DNA from: CAZLBV01 sp964557845
GTDB lineage: Bacteria; Acidobacteriota; Aminicenantia; Aminicenantales; Aminicenantaceae
DNA length: 6,906 nt
Direction: 5' to 3'
NCBI GenBank assembly: GCA_964557845.1
Contig: CAZLBV010000091.1
Span: forward strand, 1 to 6,906
Each line of letters starts with the position of its first letter. Position 1 is the first letter of the stretch. The position numbers and the translations under genes are program-made. Shown piece after piece: positions 1-5,040 of this stretch. A model generated the notes under the pieces. That model was given only the letters and a program-made list of their open reading frames with translations. It searched no databases and was not told the DNA's origin.

Positions 1-296
1 GCCAGGTTGGTCAGGTCATAGGTGGCGTAACTGATGAGGCCGAGAAAGGCACCATAAAGCAGTGCATTGAGCGGAGCCCCTGCCACCAGAGCTGGACGGA
101 TCACAAAGACCACCAGGCCGACGATAAACAGCAGATAAAAGAGCAGAGCCGCAGTCCAGTTCACTTTAGGGGCCATCAATTCGCCCAGATGCTTGCGGTA
201 AAATCCCTTGGCCACAACCCCCAGCCAGATCATGTCTATCACAAAAAAAACCACCAGAGTGATTAAATAAAGCAGGAAGATCTGTTTGAATGCCAT
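1..296 (-). CDS. DUF2177-type integral membrane protein, N-terminal part (cut by window edge)
   Basis: The gene reads leftward from ATG at 296-294 and stays open to the window edge, giving 98 complete codons. The protein is strongly hydrophobic, with likely membrane segments at about residues 6-28, 48-66 and 70-92. A short charged stretch (KGFYRKHLGEL, 30-40) lies between the first two. The motif YATYDLTNL at 90-98 and the early DMIWLGVVAKGFY stretch (21-33) are what I recall of DUF2177 membrane proteins, which are usually about 130 residues long, so roughly the last quarter is missing. The family's function is unknown to me. The start is secured by AGGAGG four bases upstream and an extended -10 promoter. 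The next gene-like sequence on this strand is a pseudogene, so the gene appears to be transcribed on its own. Confidence 0.8.
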   Translation of the reverse strand, partial: MAFKQIFLLYLITLVVFFVIDMIWLGVVAKGFYRKHLGELMAPKVNWTAALLFYLLFIVGLVVFVIRPALVAGAPLNALLYGAFLGLISYATYDLTNL

Positions 297-300
297 TTTT

Positions 301-306
301 CCTCCT
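301..306 (-). promoter_or_regulatory. Ribosome binding site of the DUF2177 gene
   Basis: On the minus strand AGGAGG (AAGGAGG if 307 is included) sits four bases before the ATG at 296. This near-perfect Shine-Dalgarno sequence fixes the start codon and contrasts with the two genes at 1071-2539, which have none. Confidence 0.85.
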
Positions 307-317
307 TAGATGCCGCC

Positions 318-326
318 ATTATAGCA
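318..326 (-). promoter_or_regulatory. Extended -10 promoter of the DUF2177 gene
   Basis: The minus strand reads TGCTATAAT, a perfect extended -10 (TGnTATAAT). No good -35 hexamer lies 16-18 bases upstream (the best is TTTCTA), which fits the extended -10 class. Transcription should start near 311, leaving a leader of about 15 bases that contains the ribosome binding site. Confidence 0.7.
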
Positions 327-516
327 TGACTAAAAGGAGATAGAAATCATCAATTCTGGTCAATTTTGGTGACATCAACCTTTATAATCAGAAAATTTAC
401 CTGATCTTTACCGCCGCCATAATATTTATTTGTTTTGATGAATTGATTCGAAGGTGAATTGAGTGTTCGGTGTCTTTTTAAATTCCTTTACCTATTTTGT
501 GAATCATCTTTCCTAG

Positions 517-864
517 TTACTTTTTTCCTGAATGATTAATCCTTATCGCCTTATCAAATTCTTTCCAGTGTGCATCTGTCATTCTGCCCGGGGTAAACAG
601 GCAGATGCCCGCCGCGCCATTTTCCATGGAGGAGAGAATGGCAGTGCCGATTTCTTCCGGAAGCAGGCCATGATTTTCCGGATCTTTTTCTTCACTCTTT
701 TTTTCAGGATTTGGGCAGATGAACAAACCGCTGAAAAGCGGAGCTTTACCTTCAAGCGCTTCGACTCCTTCTCGGGTCATTTTGCCCACCCATTCAGGTC
801 CTTCCAGGTAGAAGTCGTTGTAATGCATTGGGTAAAAGGCGTCAATATTCCATTTGTCCCAGTC
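517..864 (-). pseudogene. Remnant of a TIM-barrel glycoside-hydrolase-like protein (C-terminal end only)
   Basis: An open frame of about 115 codons follows a stop codon at 867-865 and ends with TAA at 519-517. It begins DWDKWNIDAFYPMHYNDFY and continues to GAAGICLFTPGRMTDAHWKEF near its end. The first motif resembles the late barrel strand of bacterial hypothetical glycoside-hydrolase-like proteins (W.lD..fPM.Y..FY), and the second resembles the final strand and helix of such a barrel. A full-length member would need several hundred more residues. Only about 200 bases separate this piece from the DHH gene on the same strand, and they carry stops and no recognisable barrel sequence. The first internal ATG (828) cuts through the conserved motif and has no ribosome binding site. 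I therefore read it as the 3' remnant of a gene whose 5' part was deleted. The family assignment is from memory of motif shape and is moderate; the truncation is well supported. Confidence 0.6.
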
Positions 865-870
865 TTAATT

Positions 871-896
871 AAAAAAGCCCCAATGTCAATTAGGGC
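871..896 (-). terminator. Intrinsic terminator, leftward
   Basis: On the minus strand GCCCTAAT-TGAC-ATTGGGGC forms an 8-bp stem (one G-T wobble) with a 4-base loop, followed directly by six T residues and then AATTAAG. This is a textbook rho-independent terminator for leftward transcription. It lies about 175 bases beyond the stop of the DHH phosphoesterase gene and is probably that gene's terminator. It also separates that transcript from the glycoside-hydrolase remnant. In the plus direction the hairpin is followed by ATAATTTT, a much poorer T-tract. Confidence 0.8.
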
Positions 897-1070
897 ATAA
901 TTTTCATCCTGCAGCCTCATGGTACCAATAACAGCTTCGCTGAGTTAAACTCAATATAATAAAAGAATCAATAAAAAGCTTCCAGGGGAAAGGATTTCTT
1001 AGAATCAATTTTTCCCGCCAGAAATTAGTTTTAAGATAAAAAAGTAGATCGAACTGCTGACAAGTAATAA

Positions 1071-2093
1071 TCACAGTTTAAATTCTTCGTTGTCGACCAG
1101 TCTGAAGAGGTTATTGACCGGAGAGTGATTGAGCTCCCTCAGCATTTTTTTTACTATATTTTTTTTAATCCGGTCTATGCTTTTCTTTTTTCGCCGGTCG
1201 ATCTTTATCTTGGCTCCGGCGATCATATCATGTCCGCCGGCAGTCCCGTATCTGGGTATGACTTTCTTGATGACCCGAGAAGCATTGGCATCGATGTTGG
1301 ATGTGCGAAGCGATATGAAGATCAGATTTCCATAGGAACCAATGCATATGGACCAGGTGATATTTTTGATCCGCAGAAGGAAATCCGCCATTTCAGCCAC
1401 AAAATCCGGATAAGGAAGCTGATCGAAAATTACCCCCGTCAGATTTTTATAATAGAAAGTATTGAGCAGACCTTCTGAAAGATGGGAGATGAATTCCTTA
1501 GAGATGGCCGGGAATTGGATCTTGGATAATTGGGCGAAACTTACTTGGGGGAGGAGCTTGAGGTAAGCGTTTTCATCCGCAGGACTGCCTTCTCGCCCCA
1601 GGTTCTGGGTTTCACTAAAAATGGCGTAAAATAGTGCCGTAGCCATATCCTTTGGGATTGGAATGTTTAGTGCAACGTAATATTCATAGATAATGGTCGA
1701 ACTGGCGCCGTAATCAGGCCGGATGTCCCTAAAAGGTATTTTGGACGTTTTTCTGGATAAAGGGTGATGATCGATAATCCCAACAGGAACCGCGCCGTCC
1801 GGCAGAGTCACATTTCCGGTGTAAGGCTGGCAATCCACAAGGATCAACTGGCGGTCTTTCCTGCGGGCCATATTTTTTGTCCTGGAAAGAGGAATTTTTA
1901 AGTTTCTGATCAGGGCTTTATTTTCTGCCCGGCCGACTATTCCGTCATAAAAGATCCTAACCCTTTTGTGCCCCATGATTTTGAGGAGACGATCGAGCGC
2001 CAGTGAAGAGGCTAGAGCGTCAGGATCAGGGTTGTTGTGGACGATTATGGAAACGAGTTTATTCTTATCGAGGATTTTTAGTAGGTTTTCCAT
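1071..2093 (-). CDS. DHH/DHHA1 family phosphoesterase (NrnA-like)
   Basis: The 340-residue protein is a complete DHH-superfamily phosphoesterase. Motif I is HNNPDPDALAS at 19-29, with metal ligands expected at H19, D23 and D25. Motif II is LVDCQP (D87), the DHH signature GIIDHHP spans 105-111, and GASST is at 129-133. The C-terminal DHHA1 domain carries the glycine/histidine substrate motif GTAGGHDMIAGA at 283-294. Relatives such as NrnA remove nucleotides from nanoRNA or dephosphorylate pAp, and others cut cyclic dinucleotides; the sequence does not choose among these. Where NrnA-type proteins have TDTG this protein has SETQ (160-163), so the usual aspartate is a glutamate. The protein should be cytoplasmic, as it has no signal peptide or membrane segment. 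ATG at 2093 is the first possible start, since an in-frame TAA lies two codons upstream. There is no Shine-Dalgarno sequence, and the promoter position implies a leaderless mRNA. Confidence 0.85.
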   Translation of the reverse strand: MENLLKILDKNKLVSIIVHNNPDPDALASSLALDRLLKIMGHKRVRIFYDGIVGRAENKALIRNLKIPLSRTKNMARRKDRQLILVDCQPYTGNVTLPDGAVPVGIIDHHPLSRKTSKIPFRDIRPDYGASSTIIYEYYVALNIPIPKDMATALFYAIFSETQNLGREGSPADENAYLKLLPQVSFAQLSKIQFPAISKEFISHLSEGLLNTFYYKNLTGVIFDQLPYPDFVAEMADFLLRIKNITWSICIGSYGNLIFISLRTSNIDANASRVIKKVIPRYGTAGGHDMIAGAKIKIDRRKKKSIDRIKKNIVKKMLRELNHSPVNNLFRLVDNEEFKL

Positions 2094-2101
2094 TATTTAG
2101 A

Positions 2102-2130
2102 ATTATAAGCGTATATCATTCAATTGTTAA
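2102..2130 (-). promoter_or_regulatory. Sigma70-like promoter of the DHH gene, implying a leaderless mRNA
   Basis: The minus strand shows TTAACA (2130-2125), a 17-base spacer and TATAAT (2107-2102), matching consensus at 5/6 and 6/6 positions. Only eight bases separate the -10 hexamer from the ATG at 2093. Transcription should therefore begin about 1-3 bases before the start codon, with no room for a ribosome binding site. Confidence 0.75.
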
Positions 2131-2182
2131 GAAAACCGGAAAATAATGAAAATACCGGGAAAATGAGAAAGCGAAGCTGCCT

Positions 2183-2539
2183 TTATAAAGTGTCACCATT
2201 GGGATAATAGGCCCAGCGGATATTGGAAAATTCGTTTGCTGTGGATCCGCAGTGATATATGGCATATGTCCAGGGATTGGGATCATTCAGCTCCACCAGA
2301 AAATAATCCAACTGCCGGAGGACTTTATCGTAGAGATTCTTTTTCTTGGGTTCCAGATCATCTTTGTGCACCAGAAACTCCACCACAAAGTTCTTCCCTT
2401 TCCCCGGTGCCACCATAGCTATCGCAACGATTGGCTTGTCGTAGCCACCGTAGCCGACCTTAATATGCTCCTTCCTGGAGTCCACTTTGCCTTCGATCCA
2501 CTGCCACCCGGATGACTGATTATTATTATCTTTCATCAT
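2183..2539 (-). CDS. Hypothetical protein of 118 residues
   Basis: I do not recognise this protein. It begins with two consecutive ATG codons (2539 and 2536), then a polar Asn-rich tail, and GWQWIEGKVDS from residue 11. The middle alternates hydrophobic runs (IVAIAMVA at 37-44, FVVEFLV at 51-57) with a lysine-rich acidic turn (KDDLEPKKK, 59-67). An amphipathic stretch, VLRQLDYFLVEL (73-84), follows. The end is rich in aromatic residues (PWTYAIYHCG at 89-98, WAYY at 109-112). There is no signal peptide, membrane helix or catalytic motif that I can name; it looks like a small soluble alpha/beta protein. It lies 109 bases downstream of the ATP-grasp fusion gene on the same strand, but has its own candidate promoter and no Shine-Dalgarno site. 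Its length and protein-like composition support it being real. Confidence 0.6.
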   Translation of the reverse strand: MMKDNNNQSSGWQWIEGKVDSRKEHIKVGYGGYDKPIVAIAMVAPGKGKNFVVEFLVHKDDLEPKKKNLYDKVLRQLDYFLVELNDPNPWTYAIYHCGSTANEFSNIRWAYYPNGDTL

Positions 2540-2549
2540 TTTTTTGTGT

Positions 2550-2578
2550 ATTGTATATCATAATTTTATTTTCGTCCA
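2550..2578 (-). promoter_or_regulatory. Probable promoter of the 118-residue gene, near-leaderless
   Basis: The minus strand has TGGACG (2578-2573), a 17-base spacer and TACAAT (2555-2550), matching consensus at 4/6 and 5/6. The -10 hexamer ends 10 bases before the ATG at 2539, so the predicted leader is only about 2-4 bases, made of A residues. No Shine-Dalgarno sequence precedes the ATG. Confidence 0.5.
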
Positions 2579-2647
2579 TAAATCGCTTTAGAATTTGTAT
2601 ATTCGGAACAATCCAGGTCAGCTGATCAAATCCTGATATAGAAAATT

Positions 2648-4798
2648 TTAATGATTGTTCTCGCTAATCAAATATTGTGCCAGAAGGAGTGTTCTCTGGA
2701 TGAGGCTGGTACGGTTCACGGCTTCATGGGGTGTGTACAAGTCACGTGCCATCGGGCCAATGCCTCCAATTACGGGTATTTTTTTGGGTACCAAACCGCC
2801 GGCGCAAGGCCATACAGAAGTATCGATTTGTATGGGGATGTCCCAATCAGATGCGATCTTTTCAAGAGACAGTGCCAGCTTCCGGCTTTCAGGCCGTTTT
2901 TGCATCGGGGGGCGGTCAGAGATCATCTCCATTCTGATATTGAATTTGCTTCCACTCAAAATCTCCCGAATTCGCTCAGCGGCCTCCTCTGCTTTCCGGC
3001 TGTCAAGATAGCCAATCAATATGGTCATGTGAATTTTATGGGGAGACCGCATGGGATATCCTTCGGTTTCCATCCCGACAAAATCCACAGTCACGCCTTC
3101 CCGGCGGCACAGCTTATCGGTCAATTCATGCAGCTTATGAACGGTCCAGATCAGGGTGTCTGAATTCGGATACGGTTCTCCGGGTGCCCGAAGTTTTCCT
3201 TTTACGGTTAAGATATATTTTCGCTGTCCTCTCTGTTGAATGTAGATCTGATTCATATCACCGCCTGGCCGCATCACTAAAACCCGGGCAGCAGATTTGG
3301 CTGCTTTTTGAATGATCTCCGCACTGTAACGGCAGTCCCGGCCTTCATCCATGTAATACAGGATTCCAAGAGGCTGCTTGTGCAGCATCCGGTGGTAGCG
3401 CAGCGCTTTCAGGGCACAAAAAGTCATAACCAGAGGCGCTCTTGAAATTCCGATCCCCTCACCATAAAGCCATTCTGGTTCCTTCCGGAAGATCTGTCCA
3501 GGATGATCGGACTCAAGCGGGACATCGATATGACCAATGAGCAGGGTTCCTGACTGCAGTCCTTTGTTGGTTTCCCATGTCCAGGCGGATCGCTTATCGG
3601 TCAAATCCGGAACTTTTTTTAGATTCAAGGAACAGAATTCAGCATCCAATTTCTCAACCGCCAGTTTGCTACCCACGGGGTCTGTAGTACGGCTGGGGAT
3701 TATGGTCCATTCTTCAAGACTTCGTTCTATATTGTCACGGTTGGCAGTGATGAATTGGAAGATCAGCTTTTTGGGTTTATCCTTTTCCTCAAGAGTGACT
3801 GATGTGGCCGCTGACCCGAAATAACGGATGCTGGCGACTTGTACGATCCGGTTTATCAGTGCATCGAAATCCATGCCTTCATGCTGAGCCGCTATGACGT
3901 AAGATCCATGTTCTTTCAGACTGGGTAAACTATTGATCTCTAAAATGTAAAGGTCTCCTTTAATATCCAAACGCATGTCCACTCTGGCTGTATCATAACA
4001 CCCCAGGGCGGCAAAGGCTTCTTTTGCCAGTTCTTGTGCTCTTGTTTGCAGTTGCTTATCAAGGGGAGCAGGGCAGATCCATTCAATTTTACGGTTTGAA
4101 GTTTCCTTTTTATCATCAAATGTATATATATTTGGTCCTCCTTGACCAAACACTATTTCGCAGGGAGGAAATGCATCCGGAGGATTATTACCCAAAAGAC
4201 CGACATTGATCTCCCGTCCTTCAATGAATTGTTCCACCAGTACTGCCTGCCCAAAGAGATCGAATATGCCTCCGGCAGCCTCTCGCAGTTCCTCAAAATC
4301 ATTCACTACTTTGAGTCCCATGGACACCGATTCATTTTTGGGCTTGACGATCAGGGGGTATTCAAGATCCGGGGGGTCAAAATCAGGGTCTTTAAGAACG
4401 ACAAAATCAGGCGTTGGAAGTCCGTGCTGGCGGAAGATCATCTTGGCAACCACTTTATCCAGGGCTAAAGAATGCGCCAAGGGGTTGGATCCAACATAGG
4501 GGATACCCACCATCTCCAGAATACCGGGCACATGGGTATAACGAGCCTTTCCTTGAATGCCATAGGAAAGATTAAAAGCAAGCCCCGGAATCTCTCCTTT
4601 AAGCACACGCGGCATAAATTCCTCCAAATGGGGAATAAGATCTTTATCCCCTTCAAATGACTGAACTTGATGTCCTCCTTTTTTAAGTCCATCCACTATC
4701 CGGTCAATGGCTTCTTTTCCATATTTCTCCCGATTGGGGATACCAAAGAGATTTATGACATTCTTACTGTCACGGTTATAGATAACTGCAATCTTCAC
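2648..4798 (-). CDS. ATP-grasp ligase (Ddl-like) fused to a degenerate M20-peptidase-like domain
   Basis: This 716-residue protein is a two-domain fusion. Residues 1-330 form a D-Ala-D-Ala-ligase-like ATP-grasp domain: FNLSYG (75-80), GIPYVGSNPLAHSLALDK (98-115), the nucleotide-binding lysine motif VKPKNESVSMG (151-161), VEQFIEGREINV (188-199), and Mg-binding D274, E287 and N289 in ARVDMRLD and LEINSLPS. It lacks the N-terminal GG.S.EH.VS motif of true Ddl, so its substrate is probably not D-alanine. Residues about 343-712 have the M20 (carboxypeptidase G2-like) fold order, including a lid domain at about 525-625. GHIDVP (422-427) and MDEG (483-486) are recognisable. However, the positions of the bridging Asp, the second Glu, the third acidic ligand and the final His are I451, G486, R510 and Y688, and the lid His is R537. 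The hydrolase half therefore looks catalytically dead. The predicted reaction is ATP-dependent amide bond formation between amino-acid-like substrates in the cytoplasm. The start is GTG at 4798, with GAGG seven bases upstream. The gene diverges from the aminomutase gene. Confidence 0.85.
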   Translation of the reverse strand: MKIAVIYNRDSKNVINLFGIPNREKYGKEAIDRIVDGLKKGGHQVQSFEGDKDLIPHLEEFMPRVLKGEIPGLAFNLSYGIQGKARYTHVPGILEMVGIPYVGSNPLAHSLALDKVVAKMIFRQHGLPTPDFVVLKDPDFDPPDLEYPLIVKPKNESVSMGLKVVNDFEELREAAGGIFDLFGQAVLVEQFIEGREINVGLLGNNPPDAFPPCEIVFGQGGPNIYTFDDKKETSNRKIEWICPAPLDKQLQTRAQELAKEAFAALGCYDTARVDMRLDIKGDLYILEINSLPSLKEHGSYVIAAQHEGMDFDALINRIVQVASIRYFGSAATSVTLEEKDKPKKLIFQFITANRDNIERSLEEWTIIPSRTTDPVGSKLAVEKLDAEFCSLNLKKVPDLTDKRSAWTWETNKGLQSGTLLIGHIDVPLESDHPGQIFRKEPEWLYGEGIGISRAPLVMTFCALKALRYHRMLHKQPLGILYYMDEGRDCRYSAEIIQKAAKSAARVLVMRPGGDMNQIYIQQRGQRKYILTVKGKLRAPGEPYPNSDTLIWTVHKLHELTDKLCRREGVTVDFVGMETEGYPMRSPHKIHMTILIGYLDSRKAEEAAERIREILSGSKFNIRMEMISDRPPMQKRPESRKLALSLEKIASDWDIPIQIDTSVWPCAGGLVPKKIPVIGGIGPMARDLYTPHEAVNRTSLIQRTLLLAQYLISENNH

Positions 4799-4805
4799 TT
4801 AAAAA

Positions 4806-4809
4806 CCTC
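4806..4809 (-). promoter_or_regulatory. Ribosome binding site supporting a GTG start
   Basis: The minus strand reads TGAGGT around these positions. The GAGG core lies seven bases before the GTG at 4798-4796. The spacing is standard and supports GTG as the true start of the ATP-grasp fusion, whose first residues, KIAVIYN, are the expected first beta strand of the domain. Confidence 0.65.
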
Positions 4810-4822
4810 AAAAATCTTGTAA

Positions 4823-4828
4823 AATATA
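4823..4828 (-). promoter_or_regulatory. Possible proximal -10 element for the ATP-grasp fusion gene
   Basis: The minus strand reads TATATT (5/6 to consensus) 24 bases before the GTG, but 17 bases upstream there is only TTTCAT, a poor -35. It would give a short leader holding the ribosome binding site. It is weaker than the distal promoter at 4922-4950. Confidence 0.3.
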
Positions 4829-4896
4829 AATGGCCATAAGTTCCTATGAAATCCGCCTTGATTTTATAAATATAATCGACATTTCTTATTTAATAA

Positions 4897-4961
4897 AAAA
4901 ATCCAGGTTAATTAATCCTTCATTATAGTGCATCTCTATTACCTTTTAAAGCTGGATTCTT
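4897..4961. repeat. Imperfect inverted repeat flanking the leftward promoter
   Basis: AAAAATCCAGGT (4897-4908) and the reverse complement of AAGAATCCAGCT (4950-4961) match at 10 of 12 positions, with a perfect 7-bp core AATCCAG/CTGGATT. The arms bracket the distal promoter of the ATP-grasp fusion, and the right arm lies between the two divergent promoters. This arrangement could be a pair of regulator half-sites, but the region is AT-rich and chance cannot be excluded. Confidence 0.3.
4922..4950 (-). promoter_or_regulatory. Distal promoter for the ATP-grasp fusion gene
   Basis: The minus strand has TTTAAA (4950-4945), a 17-base spacer and a perfect TATAAT (4927-4922). The hexamers and spacing are identical to those of the aminomutase promoter facing the other way. 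Transcription would start near 4915, giving a leader of about 117 bases before the GTG. I see no riboswitch-like structure in that leader. Confidence 0.5.
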
Positions 4962-4987
4962 AAAACATCATACTCCTACCCTGAACC

Positions 4988-5016
4988 TTTAAAAAATCGG
5001 CGTCATCATTTATAAT
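4988..5016 (+). promoter_or_regulatory. Promoter of the aminomutase gene
   Basis: TTTAAA (4988-4993), 17 bases, then TATAAT (5011-5016). The -10 is perfect and the -35 is 4/6 to consensus. Transcription should begin near 5023, leaving a leader of about 18 bases that includes the ribosome binding site. Confidence 0.6.
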
Positions 5017-5029
5017 AAATAAAAAGCCC

Positions 5030-5035
5030 AGGAGG
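5030..5035 (+). promoter_or_regulatory. Ribosome binding site of the aminomutase gene
   Basis: AGGAGG lies five bases before the ATG at 5041. It is a consensus site and fixes the start, including the N-terminal extension relative to clostridial lysine 2,3-aminomutase. Confidence 0.85.
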
Positions 5036-5040
5036 TTTTT

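Noticed and set aside
532..900. Plus-strand open frame of 122 codons
   Set aside because: It is antisense to the glycoside-hydrolase remnant, has no ribosome binding site, and its product has no recognisable motif; the opposite frame holds the family-like sequence.
770..919. Minus-strand short frame starting MRLQDENYALIDIGAF
   Set aside because: It has about 49 codons, runs through the terminator hairpin, lacks a ribosome binding site, and ends soon after in a frame shifted from the barrel sequence.
1125..1478. Plus-strand open frame of 117 codons opposite the DHH gene
   Set aside because: It is a shadow of a strongly conserved DHH/DHHA1 coding region on the other strand.
2131..2159. CCGG...CCGG hairpin followed by T residues, as a terminator for the 118-residue gene
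   Set aside because: It has only a 4-bp stem with a loop of about 15 bases and a broken T-tract; too weak to call.
2610..2618. AATCCAGGT shared with 4900-4908
   Set aside because: A 9-base match in two spacers of this length is plausible by chance, and the second site is not near a promoter in the same arrangement.
2600..2637. CAGG...CCTG pairing after the fusion gene as a terminator
   Set aside because: The stem is short, the interior mispairs and no T-tract follows.
2651..3163. Plus-strand open frame of 170 codons opposite the fusion gene
   Set aside because: It is a shadow of the M20-like domain; no start signal and no motif.
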